A DNA stretch of 64,000 bases, taken from NCBI RefSeq assembly GCF_041060425.1, contig NZ_JAULBC010000005.1, forward strand, positions 248,001 through 312,000. Reading direction: 5' to 3'. The DNA is from Danxiaibacter flavus. GTDB taxonomy: Bacteria; Bacteroidota; Bacteroidia; Chitinophagales; Chitinophagaceae. The notes beneath the pieces are model-generated. The model ran no database searches. It saw only the letters and a program-made list of their open reading frames with translations, and was not told the DNA's origin. The position numbers and the translations under genes are program-made. Below are positions 8,942 through 17,056 of the stretch, one piece after another; within the stretch, counting starts at the first letter, position 1, and each line of letters starts with the position of its first letter.

Positions 8942-9877
8942 ATGGCTAACAGAAGAGACGTATTAAAAACATTCGGTCTTTCCGCCGGATTTGCTTTGCT
9001 TGGCAAACCTGCATTTTCACAACCGGTAAAAAGAATGCCGTCAGGCAATTTCAGATTTTGCCTGAACACAAGTACCATCAACGGTCAGAAAAGGCCTTTG
9101 AAGGAATTGGTTGACATTGCCGCACGGGCAGGTTATGATGGTGTTGAATTATGGATTGAAGATGTTAAAGAATACAGGAAAAACAATTCTTTATCAACTA
9201 TGAAAAAGTTGCTTTCCGATAGCAAATTACAAGTTGAAGATGCCATTGGTTTTGCGCCGTGGATGAATGAAGATGAAACAAAACGCAAAGCAGGTTTTGC
9301 ACAAATGAAAGAAGAAATGCAAATGATGGCGGAACTGGGCTGCAAAAGAATTGCTGCGCCTTCTGCTGGTGTAAGTGCAGATCAGCCATTGAATCTGTTT
9401 CATGTCGGGCAATGGTATAAAGAGTTGATTGACCTCGGCAGACAAACCGGTGTTATGCCGCAACTGGAGTTCTGGGGCTCCTCTCCTGTTTTCTATACAC
9501 TCGGCCAGGCAATGATGGCAGCAACTGCTGCAAATGATAAAGATGCACGCGTGCTTCCTGATGTGTACCATCTATTCCGTGGAGGATCAGGATTTAACAG
9601 TATTGGAATGCTTAGCGGACAAGCATTTGATGTTATTCACATGAACGACTATCCCGGCAATATTCCGCGTGAACAACAGCACGATAGTGATCGTGTTTAC
9701 CCGGGAGATGGTGTAGCTCCACTACATCAATTGCTTACTGATCTTGCAAAAATGAACAGCACAAAAGTTTTATCACTCGAACTGTTTAACCAGAAATATT
9801 GGAAACAAGATCCGCTGACTGTTGCAAAAACGGGACTCGAAAAAATGCAAAAACTTGTTGCAGCAGTAAACGCATAA
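8942..9877 (+). CDS. Exported sugar phosphate isomerase/epimerase-like TIM-barrel protein
   Basis: A 311-residue AP-endonuclease-2/xylose-isomerase-like TIM barrel. The N-terminus NRRDVLKTFGLSAGFALLGKPAFSQ looks like a twin-arginine (Tat) signal, so the enzyme is probably folded before export. Barrel strands recognisable are FCLNTSTING, GYDGVELWIED, KRIAAPSAG, PQLEFWGSS, VLPDVYHLFRGG, DVIHMNDYPG and VLSLELFNQ. The Glu, Asp and His at these strand ends would bind the divalent metal. The substrate is not predictable; in Bacteroidota such proteins usually act on sugars or inositol derivatives. A terminator follows at 9884. Confidence 0.85.
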   Translation: MANRRDVLKTFGLSAGFALLGKPAFSQPVKRMPSGNFRFCLNTSTINGQKRPLKELVDIAARAGYDGVELWIEDVKEYRKNNSLSTMKKLLSDSKLQVEDAIGFAPWMNEDETKRKAGFAQMKEEMQMMAELGCKRIAAPSAGVSADQPLNLFHVGQWYKELIDLGRQTGVMPQLEFWGSSPVFYTLGQAMMAATAANDKDARVLPDVYHLFRGGSGFNSIGMLSGQAFDVIHMNDYPGNIPREQQHDSDRVYPGDGVAPLHQLLTDLAKMNSTKVLSLELFNQKYWKQDPLTVAKTGLEKMQKLVAAVNA

Positions 9878-9883
9878 CGGATT

Positions 9884-9923
9884 AAAAGATCGATCACGTA
9901 TTTTTGTGACCGATCTTTTATTT
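9884..9923 (+). terminator. Intrinsic terminator after TIM-barrel gene
   Basis: AAAAGATCG-A-TCAC, loop, GTGA-C-CGATCTTTT forms a 13-bp stem with one internal mismatch, closed by an A-rich 5' side and T-rich 3' side, just after the stop at 9877. Confidence 0.8.
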
Positions 9924-9936
9924 CAATCCCTGAACC

Positions 9937-10311
9937 ATGCATCAACAAGCACCTAAACTCTGTCTCGCATGTAATAAGCCGTTGCTTGGCAGAACCGATA
10001 AAAAATTCTGCAACGACTATTGCCGCAATGCCTTTAATAATCAGCGAAAGCCGGCTAACAACAGTTACATAAGAAGCATAAACAATCAGTTGTTGAAGAA
10101 CAGGCGTATCCTTGAAAGCCTTCTTCCGGCGACGGAAGAAATGAGCAAAGCAAGCAAGGACAAGCTAACGCAACTTGGCTTTGTGTTTAAATACTCCACC
10201 CATAGCTATGTAAACAAAAAAGGGAACGTGTATTTTTTCTGTTATGATTATGGTTATCTGCCGTTGGATAACGATGTATACCTAATTGTAAAACGCCGCG
10301 AAACCAATTAA
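9937..10311 (+). CDS. Small zinc-ribbon-like protein
   Basis: A 124-residue protein with an N-terminal metal-binding motif: CLACNKPLLGRTDKKFC-x3-C (Cys 9, 12, 26 and 30 by position), followed by RNAFNNQRK. This is the C-x2-C/C-x3-C zinc-ribbon form seen in small Bacteroidota proteins of unknown function. The rest is basic and helical, followed by a strand-rich segment (FVFKYSTHSYVNKKGNVYFFCYDYGY). No membrane segment or signal peptide is visible. Nucleic-acid binding is plausible but unproven. Confidence 0.65.
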   Translation: MHQQAPKLCLACNKPLLGRTDKKFCNDYCRNAFNNQRKPANNSYIRSINNQLLKNRRILESLLPATEEMSKASKDKLTQLGFVFKYSTHSYVNKKGNVYFFCYDYGYLPLDNDVYLIVKRRETN

Positions 10312-10698
10312 CGTTTTGAACCAAATAGGATTTTTTTTTGAACCATATAAGACATATAAGGAAATATAAGGTTCATGTTTTCTTGGTTAAATTATCTAAA
10401 GCAGAATTCACTTTCGGTTGCCGTCTTTAATATCCTTATATGCCTTCTATACAACTAGTGAATAGTCAATAGTCAATGGTGAAGGTCCGAACTGGTTAAG
10501 TAAATATATTGTCGTTTAAGTGTTACGATTATCCTGGGCAAAAGCTCTTATTTGCTCTTATATTTCTTAAATGGTTTAAAAAACTTCGCTTCGGTTCGCT
10601 TTAGGCTTTGGGCTTTAAGCTTTATCAGTTGTTAACAAAGAAACGTTGGCGCGGCCGACACCTTACTTATATGGTTCAAAAACGCTTCTATGTTTTCG
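10312..10698. repeat. Convergent intergenic region with inverted repeat words TTTGAACCATATAAG
   Basis: After the stop at 10311 the plus strand reads TTGAACCAAATAGG, then TTTGAACCATATAAG and further ATATAAGG words. After the opposing stop at 10720 the minus strand reads TTTTTGAACCATATAAG (plus 10668-10681) and later AAATATAAGAG words. The gap also holds GTGAATA/GTCAATA heptads (10456-10486) and AAAGCCT/AAAGCCC heptads read on minus (about 10597-10621). No gene is seen. Confidence 0.6.
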
Positions 10699-10716
10699 AA
10701 AAACGCTTGCGTTTTT
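10699..10716 (-). terminator. Bidirectional hairpin after the GlxA-type regulator
   Basis: AAAAACG-CTTG-CGTTTTT lies 4 bases past the minus-strand stop at 10720. The A/T arms make it a possible short terminator in both directions. Confidence 0.5.
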
Positions 10717-10719
10717 AAA

Positions 10720-11703
10720 TTAAGCTACTATGTTTTCTACCCTCGCATATTTGCGGCGGTATTCTTGGGGTGAAAGCCCGGTTATCCTGCGGAAAATGGT
10801 TCTGAAACTTTTCATGTCATTGTAACCTACGTCATACATCAACGACTGGATCTGCTTTTCTGAGTTCTCCAATGCTTTTTTAGCAGATTCAATTCTCACT
10901 CTTTGCAAATACTCCAGCGGGTTATTTCTTGTAGCGGTTCGAAACCGGCGGATGAAATTCCGTTTGCTCATACACGCTTTTTCTGAAATTTCGTCGACTG
11001 AAATCGGCAGGTGAAAATTCTTTTCGATATAATCCTGTGCCAGCAGCACCGCTTCATCATTGTGCTTTCGCTGACTTTGAAAAACAGCAAAATGCGCCTG
11101 GCTCAATTTATCCATATCGATGGAAAACATCTTGCTCATCCAAACACAGGCTTCTCTTCCGCAGAATTTTTCTATCAGGTACAAGATCAGGTTAAGAGAT
11201 GAGAACGCACCGCCGCTTGTATAAATGCCATCATTGTCTGTAATCACTTTATCAGGCTGAAGACTGATATCGGGATACCTGTTTTTCATATCTTCCATTG
11301 CCATCCAATGCGAAGTGCATGACCTGCCGGACAACAATCCCGCTTCGGCCAGGAAATAGCTTCCCTGGCAAAGACTGGCGACTTCGGCGCCCTTTACATA
11401 CTTTTCCCTGATCCAGTTAATAATAGCTTTATTCTTTTCAAGCACAGGGACAGCCTGTCCATAGAATGACGGAACGATAATGAGATCGGGCGATTGTACG
11501 TCTGAGAGATTTTTATAACAGATAAATTGGGCTGGATGAATTAGTTGAATATTCTTCAGCTTTTCACTTACCAGCTCAATTTTAAAGGCTGGCCGTTTTC
11601 CCTGCTCTTCAAGAAACTGGTTAACGCCCGTTAACAGGTCCAGCGGACCAGAAATACATGAAAGTATGGCGTCCTCATAAATAAGTAAAGAAACCTGTTT
11701 CAT
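10720..11703 (-). CDS. GlxA-family transcriptional regulator (DJ-1/PfpI domain plus AraC HTH)
   Basis: A 327-residue regulator. The N-terminal half (about 1-190) is a DJ-1/PfpI class I glutamine-amidotransferase-like domain, with the nucleophile-elbow-like segment VASLCQGSYFLAEAGLL and the SHWM segment. The C-terminal 100 residues are an AraC-type double HTH (VDEISEKACMSKRNFIRRFRTATRNNPLEYLQRVRIESAKKALE, then VGYNDMKSFRTIFRRITGLSPQEYRRKY). The start is set at the ATG at 11703 (MKQVSLLIYED) rather than 11742, because the DJ-1 fold begins there. It is divergent from the pentapeptide-repeat gene and a -7 box lies at 11727. Confidence 0.92.
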   Translation of the reverse strand: MKQVSLLIYEDAILSCISGPLDLLTGVNQFLEEQGKRPAFKIELVSEKLKNIQLIHPAQFICYKNLSDVQSPDLIIVPSFYGQAVPVLEKNKAIINWIREKYVKGAEVASLCQGSYFLAEAGLLSGRSCTSHWMAMEDMKNRYPDISLQPDKVITDNDGIYTSGGAFSSLNLILYLIEKFCGREACVWMSKMFSIDMDKLSQAHFAVFQSQRKHNDEAVLLAQDYIEKNFHLPISVDEISEKACMSKRNFIRRFRTATRNNPLEYLQRVRIESAKKALENSEKQIQSLMYDVGYNDMKSFRTIFRRITGLSPQEYRRKYARVENIVA

Positions 11704-11726
11704 GGTGCAATTTGAATTTAATCCTT

Positions 11727-11734
11727 CAAAATTA
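11727..11734 (-). promoter_or_regulatory. Promoter -7 box (TAATTTTG) of the GlxA-type regulator
   Basis: TAATTTTG on the minus strand matches TAnnTTTG, 23 bases before the ATG. The -33 element is weak. Confidence 0.4.
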
Positions 11735-11832
11735 TACAACAATTATGGCACAAATACACCCTCAATTAGTCGCAAATACACGCCGCAATTGTCTTTTTTT
11801 CTGATGACCTTTATGAAACAAAATTTCGATGC

Positions 11833-12246
11833 ATGGAGTCAGTAACCCAGATAACGGGCGCCCCGCAGAAATTAAAAGTGAGTGCCACATCCATCAGCGA
11901 TTCTACTTTTCAGCAAGTGTGTGGCGAAAGACTGCTGTTTAATGATGTTTCCTTAATCGGTACCAAAATCACCAATGCCAATTTAAGCGATCTTGAAATA
12001 GAGGGTGCTCAACTCGGCGGTGCGTATTTACACAATATCGGTATGCCACCGAAGGGCCATCCCGGTTATGACGAAAATGCCAGGCAACGTCCGCTCACTT
12101 TTGAAAAATGCGATCTAAGCAATAGTAAAATAAAGCACTGCGATTTAAGCGGCGTAGAGATAAGTGATTGCAAAATAAGCAATGCGAAAATCAACGGAAT
12201 CTATGTTGAAGAACTGCTAAAAAGCTATAACGATAACCAGAAATAA
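11833..12246 (+). CDS. Pentapeptide-repeat protein
   Basis: A 137-residue protein with A(D/N)LXX-type five-residue periodicity in two blocks: TNANLSDLEIEGAQLGGAYL and FEKCDLSNSKIKHCDLSGVEISDCKISNAKI. Such repeats build a right-handed quadrilateral beta helix. The two blocks are separated by a loop with MPPKGHPGYDENARQRP. No signal or membrane segment is present, so it is likely cytosolic. It is divergently transcribed from the GlxA-type AraC regulator 130 bases away, which makes regulation by that protein likely. The biochemical role is unknown; some family members mimic DNA or bind gyrase, but nothing here shows that. Confidence 0.85.
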   Translation: MESVTQITGAPQKLKVSATSISDSTFQQVCGERLLFNDVSLIGTKITNANLSDLEIEGAQLGGAYLHNIGMPPKGHPGYDENARQRPLTFEKCDLSNSKIKHCDLSGVEISDCKISNAKINGIYVEELLKSYNDNQK

Positions 12247-12278
12247 AACGATACCGTTTCGTTAATGTAAGATCATTC

Positions 12279-12309
12279 AAGTACGATTTACGAGGTACGA
12301 AGTACCTAA
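12279..12309 (+). repeat. Heptad repeat (TACGAAG family)
   Basis: GTACGAT, TTACGAG, GTACGAA, GTACCTA: four 7-base words 33 bases after the pentapeptide-gene stop, in sense orientation. Members of the family recur at 22757, 37057, 51284 and 55447. Confidence 0.65.
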
Positions 12310-12406
12310 ATCTGAACAGGTTCAGTTTTTTTGTAAAGTCCTATACATATGGTTTGCATTGTGAGACAAGAGTATCGATAACTAAAACACCATTAAAAAA
12401 AGTGCT

Positions 12407-13225
12407 ATGGAAAAAGAAACCGCAACACTTATGCAACCTGATGCAAAGGAGCTTGCTCAACACCCGGTTGTTTCACAACAGGAATGGAACAAAATACTGG
12501 AAGAGCATGTGAAAAAAGAGAAGAAAATGACGAAGCTCAGAGATGAGCTAAGAAGGGAATTACGTGCGTTGCCCTGGGTTAAAATAGAAAAGAATTATGT
12601 GTTTGAAAGCCCTTACGGCAAAACAACTTTATCTGATCTTTTTGGAAACAGAAGCCAGTTAATTGTAAAACATTTTATGTTCGGACCTGGCTGGGGTGAA
12701 GGATGTGTGGGCTGTTCGTTTTCAGCTGATCACCTGGAAGGAACAGTACAGCATCTTGAAAATCACGACGTGAGTGTTGTGGCAATTTCCAGAGCGCCCA
12801 TCCAGGAAATAGAAGCATTTAAAAAACGCATGGGATGGTCGTTTAGATGGGTATCTTCTTTTGACTCCGATTTTAATTACGACTTTAATGTCTCTTTCAC
12901 GCCGGAGCAGGTGGCAGAAGGCCATATGTATTACAACTTTGGTTATATAGATGCTCCAATGCAGGAACAGTCTGGCATCAGCACTTTTTACAAAGACGAA
13001 AAGGGTGATATCTATCGTACGTATTCTTTATATGCACGCGGTGAAGAGGCAATCCTGTCCACATATGCTCTCCTGGATCTGACAGCGAAAGGCAGAAATG
13101 AAGAAGGGAATCTTGTAAACTGGGTTCGCCACCATGACCGCTATAATGCAGGTGGTTTTGTGGATAATACCGGCCGGTACCATGCAGAAGAGAAAAAAGA
13201 TGGAAGCGGTAGTTGTTGCCATTAA
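12407..13225 (+). CDS. DUF899 thioredoxin-like protein
   Basis: A 272-residue cytosolic protein of the DUF899 family, a divergent thioredoxin-like fold. The hallmark core is visible: WVKIEKNYVFESPYGKTTL, then LIVKHFMFGPGWGEGCVGCSF with the C-x2-C pair at about residues 104-107, then VSVVAISRAPIQEIEAFKKRMGWSFRWVSS and the DFNYDFNVSF segment. The Cys pair suggests a redox or metal role, but the family has no firm function. The next gene starts within 75 bases and likely forms an operon with it. Confidence 0.88.
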   Translation: MEKETATLMQPDAKELAQHPVVSQQEWNKILEEHVKKEKKMTKLRDELRRELRALPWVKIEKNYVFESPYGKTTLSDLFGNRSQLIVKHFMFGPGWGEGCVGCSFSADHLEGTVQHLENHDVSVVAISRAPIQEIEAFKKRMGWSFRWVSSFDSDFNYDFNVSFTPEQVAEGHMYYNFGYIDAPMQEQSGISTFYKDEKGDIYRTYSLYARGEEAILSTYALLDLTAKGRNEEGNLVNWVRHHDRYNAGGFVDNTGRYHAEEKKDGSGSCCH

Positions 13226-13298
13226 AATATAAGTCTTGAATTGTTCTTGTAACATATCAACCAACACATCAGGTGTAGTAAAAAAGACAGGCTCCGGG

Positions 13299-13685
13299 AT
13301 GGTTTCCCAAAACTCCTCCTTGCAAACAATCCGGCAATGGGGAATTATTGGAGCCATCCTATTTATCCTGCCCAAATGCCCGCTTTGTCTTCTTGCTTTG
13401 CTAAGCATGGGCTCCGGTATTGGCTTGACGGCAGCGCAATCAAATAGCCTTCAGGGATATCTGCTAATTTTATTACTTGCAATTTTCATTGTGATCGCGC
13501 AAAAGATATATATCAGTCAAAATAACCTCCGGTCTACTCAAAATCTTCTCCAATCCAAACTTTCGATGCTATTGATGACTGCCCTTATTTCGATATTCAT
13601 TTTTGGAAGCTTTTTTAACGAGCAGTTATTACATGTTGTATACTACAATGGCAGAATAGTCTATAGCTGCCCGGTATTGAGGTGA
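13299..13685 (+). CDS. Small membrane protein with KCPLC motif
   Basis: A 128-residue membrane protein with three hydrophobic segments. The first contains PKCPLCLLALLSMGSGIG, a C-x2-C motif inside the membrane, as in small MerC-like and related metal- or redox-linked membrane proteins. The ATG at 13299 (MVSQNSS) is chosen, but a TTG at 13236, 10 bases after the DUF899 stop, would add 21 residues including another Cys pair (CSC). The close spacing and shared Cys pairs with the DUF899 gene suggest joint function. No family assignment is firm. Confidence 0.65.
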   Translation: MVSQNSSLQTIRQWGIIGAILFILPKCPLCLLALLSMGSGIGLTAAQSNSLQGYLLILLLAIFIVIAQKIYISQNNLRSTQNLLQSKLSMLLMTALISIFIFGSFFNEQLLHVVYYNGRIVYSCPVLR

Positions 13686-13750
13686 GTGTTTACATGCTGT
13701 TCGACATCTTAGCGTAGCACATGCCGGTAGCGAAAATGTCAACTTCCACG

Positions 13751-13772
13751 AAGGGCTTTCCTGCCCTTTTTC
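13751..13772 (+). terminator. Intrinsic terminator after DUF899 operon
   Basis: AAGGGC-TTTCCT-GCCCTT followed by TTT lies 65 bases past the stop at 13685. The 6-bp stem is short. Confidence 0.55.
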
Positions 13773-13891
13773 GCGTCCTTTCCCTACCAATTTTTTACTT
13801 AGCTATCCCTTAACAACACGCATATTGCATTTTGGTATGCCTTTTCGTATTTTGTTAGTAATAGCCCTCTTTACGCTTTAAAACTATTACC

Positions 13892-14461
13892 ATGAACCTT
13901 AACCTTTACAACCAGGCCCGCGACATCTGGAAGAATATTTTCCCGTTGAAAGAACTGAAAATACATTCAGGAGCAAGGACTATCGAACAAAAGAGCTTCA
14001 TTCCATTACAAACAGAAAACTCCTACCATTATATTTTCAATATCCGCCAGATGGAGATTGAGTATATCAGTCCGAATGCCGAACAAATCCTCGGATTTCC
14101 GCTGGATGAAATGAATGCACCATTTCTGATCTCACTAATTCATCCGGACGATATGCCCTGGTTTATGGCTTTTGAGAAGAAGGTGGTTGAATTCTTTAAC
14201 CCGCTGCCGTACGACCTGGGACAGAAATACAAAACGCATTACGATGTGCGGCTTCAAAAGGCAGACGGCTCTTATATCCGGGTGCTTCACCAAATGCAAT
14301 TAATGGATGCAGATAAAACCGGCATGTCAACCAGGGTTTTATGTGTGCACACGGATATTACGAGTTTAAAGAAAGGAGGGCATCCGGAGTTATCTTTTGT
14401 GGGTTCTGACGATGCGCCGTCTTATTTTGATGTTGAAGTAAGCTGGCCGGTAATAAACTAA
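13892..14461 (+). CDS. Stand-alone PAS-domain protein
   Basis: A 189-residue protein with one PAS_3-type fold at about 50-155: FNIRQMEIEYISPNAEQILGF, LISLIHPDDMPWF and the strand motifs YDVRLQKADGSYIRVLHQMQ and STRVLCVHTDITSLK. In Bacteroidota this type of PAS domain usually precedes a LuxR-type helix-turn-helix. Here the linker-like segment (ELSFVGSDDAPSYFDVEVSWP) ends at a stop codon and only 45 bases remain before tRNA-Phe, so the DNA-binding part is absent. It may act as a sensor partner or be a truncated regulator. No signal peptide is visible. Confidence 0.8.
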   Translation: MNLNLYNQARDIWKNIFPLKELKIHSGARTIEQKSFIPLQTENSYHYIFNIRQMEIEYISPNAEQILGFPLDEMNAPFLISLIHPDDMPWFMAFEKKVVEFFNPLPYDLGQKYKTHYDVRLQKADGSYIRVLHQMQLMDADKTGMSTRVLCVHTDITSLKKGGHPELSFVGSDDAPSYFDVEVSWPVIN

Positions 14462-14475
14462 GCACTCAGGGAAAT

Positions 14476-14505
14476 AAAAAAGCCCCGATAATTCGAGGCT
14501 TTTCA
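14476..14505. terminator. Bidirectional terminator between PAS gene and tRNA-Phe
   Basis: AAAAGCC-C-CGA, loop TAAT, TCG-A-GGCTTTT. A runs on one side and T runs on the other serve the PAS gene on plus and the tRNA on minus. Confidence 0.8.
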
Positions 14506-14506
14506 G

Positions 14507-14579
14507 TGGTGTGGGCCGGGATCGAACCGGCGACACAAGGATTTTCAGTCCTTTGCTCTACCGACTGAGCTACCGCACC
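14507..14579 (-). tRNA. tRNA-Phe (anticodon GAA)
   Basis: A 73-base tRNA on the minus strand with all arms: D-stem GCTC/GAGC, anticodon stem AAGGA/TCCTT with loop CTGAAAA (anticodon GAA, Phe), variable loop GTGTC, T-stem GCCGG/CCGGC with loop TTCGATC. The discriminator is A and CCA is not encoded. The acceptor stem GGTGCGG/CCACACC has a C5-A68 mismatch and is otherwise paired. Confidence 0.93.
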
Positions 14580-14648
14580 ATCTCAATACTTTTCCGTATT
14601 GGGAGCGCAAAAATAGGATTTCTCACTAAACTGCCAAAAAATAAGCAA

Positions 14649-15452
14649 CTATTTATTAAAAAATGTATTGTTTTTTATTTCGTCCCCTTGCTGAATCAGT
14701 CTTAAAGCACCGTCCCACAAGGTTTTACGCATACGCAAACTTTCTTTTGCAGCATCAGTTGCCTCAATCCATTTCTGTTTGTCATTACCGCAGAGGGCAG
14801 AAACCATTTCCATTGCAAGAAGACTGTGATGGTCGCCATCCACCTCTATATGTCTTTCAAGATAGTAATTGAAAATATCCAGTTTCCCCTGCAACTGAAG
14901 CGAAAGATCTTTTATAAGCTTATGAAACATTCCGGGTATCAGATCTTCACGGCCAAATGTGAAAACAGCCGCCTGAACGTATACCGGTTGTTGCTCAATT
15001 ACATTAAATGTAAAATTTACAAAACTTTTGATTTCTTCCGGCAATGATAACTGGTCCATTGCTTCCTGCACCGTTTTGCCATTGGCCGTATGATGCAGTA
15101 ATTCTTTAATTGACGAAGCGTCGGCTTCCATTTGATCCATAGCCTCCAGATACAACTCAAAATGACTTTTACGAACGCCCTCAGCATCTACATCACTTTC
15201 TTCGCCGGCAACGATCTCGTTTATGAGATAGCGGGTATTACCGTCGCCAACAGGATGCCAGGGCAGCGATACACAGGTTAGTTGCATCTGTAACGACTTC
15301 AACAACGACATAAAATCCCATACAGCAAAAACATGTGTTTCTGCAAAACGTTGTATGTCGGTTAGCTTATTGATCTCTTTGTACAAGGGGTGTGAAATAA
15401 TCGATTCTTTTTCAGCTGCGAGTTCCTGCTGAAGCACTTCAATACATGACAT
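14649..15452 (-). CDS. DUF3050 protein (heme-oxygenase-like fold)
   Basis: A 267-residue cytosolic protein of the DUF3050 family. Recognisable segments are HPLYKEINKLTDIQRFAETHVFAVWDFMSLLKSLQ, SLPWHPVGDGNTRYLINEIVAGEESD, and the C-terminal YYLERHIEVDGDHHSLLAMEMV. The His and Glu residues in these helices match the metal-binding pattern of heme-oxygenase-like diiron proteins, as far as can be judged by eye. Function is not established for the family. It is transcribed in the same direction as asnS, with a terminator between them, so it probably has its own promoter. Confidence 0.85.
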   Translation of the reverse strand: MSCIEVLQQELAAEKESIISHPLYKEINKLTDIQRFAETHVFAVWDFMSLLKSLQMQLTCVSLPWHPVGDGNTRYLINEIVAGEESDVDAEGVRKSHFELYLEAMDQMEADASSIKELLHHTANGKTVQEAMDQLSLPEEIKSFVNFTFNVIEQQPVYVQAAVFTFGREDLIPGMFHKLIKDLSLQLQGKLDIFNYYLERHIEVDGDHHSLLAMEMVSALCGNDKQKWIEATDAAKESLRMRKTLWDGALRLIQQGDEIKNNTFFNK

Positions 15453-15533
15453 AGATTATAAAAATTCCAGGGACGGAAGATTAGTTAAATAAAAGATTAT
15501 CGGCGTGAGAACCCTTTGGTTATAAGAACAAAA

Positions 15534-15556
15534 CGCCGGAGTTTTTTGCTCCGGCG
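15534..15556 (-). terminator. Intrinsic terminator of asnS
   Basis: CGCCGGAG-loop-CTCCGGCG, a perfect 8-bp GC-rich stem 14 bases after the asnS stop, followed on the minus strand by TTTTGTT. Confidence 0.85.
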
Positions 15557-15569
15557 CTTATTAAAATTA

Positions 15570-17009
15570 TTAGAATTCACAGTTCTTCGGCGTTCTTGCA
15601 AACGGAATTACGTCGCGAATGTTGCCCATTCCGGTAACAAACTGCACCATACGTTCAAAACCAAGACCGAAACCAGCGTGCGGAACGCTTCCGTAACGGC
15701 GGGTATCAAGGTACCACTGCATTTCATCCACCGGCACATGCATATCTTCCATGCGCTGAACCAGTTTTTCCAGTCTTTCCTCACGCTGGCTTCCACCCAC
15801 AATTTCGCCAATTCCCGGCGCCAGAATGTCCATTGCGGCAACTGTTTTACCGTCATCATTCATACGCATGTAAAACGCCTTAATTGCAGCCGGATAGCCT
15901 GTAACAATCACCGGTTTTTTAAAGTGCTTTTCCACCAGGTATCGCTCGTGTTCGCTCTGCAGATCTATGCCCCATTTAACCTCATACTGGAACTTTTTCT
16001 TTTTGTAAGCAGGGCTATCCAACAGAATATTGATCGCATCAGTGTAAGTGATCCTTTCGAAATTGTTGTTCAATACAAACTCCAGTTTTTCGATCAATCC
16101 CATTTCGCTGCGCTTATCCTGCGGCAATTGTTTTTCCTCTTCCGCCAGGCGCTGAGCAAGAAACTCGAGGTCTTCGCGGTTGTTCTCCATCGCATGGCGA
16201 ATAATATACCTGATGAACTCTTCTGCAAGGTTCATGTTATCTTCAATATCGTAGAAAGCCATTTCCGGCTCAATCATCCAAAACTCAGCCAGGTGACGGG
16301 TTGTATTGGAGTTTTCAGCGCGGAAAGTAGGTCCGAAAGTGTAGATATCGCTAAACGCCATAGCTCCCAATTCGCCTTCCAACTGACCGCTAACCGTAAG
16401 GTTCGCACTCTTACCGAAGAAATCCTCAGCAAAATCAATACTTCCGTCTTCTTTACGGGGAGGGTTATCCAGCGGCAATGTAGTAACGCGGAACATTTCA
16501 CCCGCACCTTCCGCATCGCTTGATGTAACGATCGGGGTATGCAGGTAAACAAATCCTTTGTCATTGAAAAATTTGTGTACCGCAAAAGCCAGTGAATGAC
16601 GAACGCGGAATACAGCTCCAAAGGTGTTTGTTCTGAAACGCAGATGTGCCACTTCTCGCAAATATTCGAGGCTGGGTCTGTTTTTCAGTTGCAGCGGGTA
16701 TTTTTCACCATCGCAATCGCCCAATACTTCCACAGTTTTAGCCTTAACCTCTACCTTCTGGCCTTTGCCAAGGCTGGGGATCAGCTCACCCACAACTTTT
16801 AAAGATGCGCCGGTAGTTATGCGCTTCAATGTATTTTCATCAAGTAAACCTAACTCGGTAACTATCTGTAAGTTATTATTGGTACTGCCATCATTCAATG
16901 CTATAAACTGGTTATTCCTGAAAGAACGAACCCATCCCATTACTATTACTTCCTGGCCAGTAGCTTCCTGCGCCAACAATGTCTTGATCTTTGTTCTAGT
17001 GTTGAACAT
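15570..17009 (-). CDS. asnS: Asparaginyl-tRNA synthetase
   Basis: A 479-residue class IIb aminoacyl-tRNA synthetase that charges tRNA-Asn. The N-terminal OB fold (about 1-115) contains VMGWVRSFRNNQFIALNDGS. Motif 2 is TFGPTFRAENSNTTRHLAEFWMIEPE and motif 3 is GFGLGFERMVQFVTGMGNIRDVIPFART at the C-terminus. The segment TSSDAEGAGEMF and the absence of AspRS-specific insertions support Asn specificity. The length is normal. The start MFNTRTK at 17009 is 40 bases downstream of a -7 box. It is divergent from rho, and a terminator follows. Confidence 0.97.
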   Translation of the reverse strand: MFNTRTKIKTLLAQEATGQEVIVMGWVRSFRNNQFIALNDGSTNNNLQIVTELGLLDENTLKRITTGASLKVVGELIPSLGKGQKVEVKAKTVEVLGDCDGEKYPLQLKNRPSLEYLREVAHLRFRTNTFGAVFRVRHSLAFAVHKFFNDKGFVYLHTPIVTSSDAEGAGEMFRVTTLPLDNPPRKEDGSIDFAEDFFGKSANLTVSGQLEGELGAMAFSDIYTFGPTFRAENSNTTRHLAEFWMIEPEMAFYDIEDNMNLAEEFIRYIIRHAMENNREDLEFLAQRLAEEEKQLPQDKRSEMGLIEKLEFVLNNNFERITYTDAINILLDSPAYKKKKFQYEVKWGIDLQSEHERYLVEKHFKKPVIVTGYPAAIKAFYMRMNDDGKTVAAMDILAPGIGEIVGGSQREERLEKLVQRMEDMHVPVDEMQWYLDTRRYGSVPHAGFGLGFERMVQFVTGMGNIRDVIPFARTPKNCEF

Positions 17010-17048
17010 GCATGTACAATTTAGCAGTTTTTAAATCTTAAAACCCGG

Positions 17049-17056
17049 CAAAGATA
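17049..17056 (-). promoter_or_regulatory. Promoter -7 box (TATCTTTG) of asnS
   Basis: TATCTTTG on the minus strand is a perfect match to TAnnTTTG. The -33 position reads TGG instead of TTG, so the promoter is partly matched. Confidence 0.55.

Noticed and set aside
15516..16523. 335-codon open frame antisense to asnS
   Set aside because: It mirrors the well-supported asnS gene in the opposite strand and has a His/Phe/Arg-rich composition typical of such shadows.
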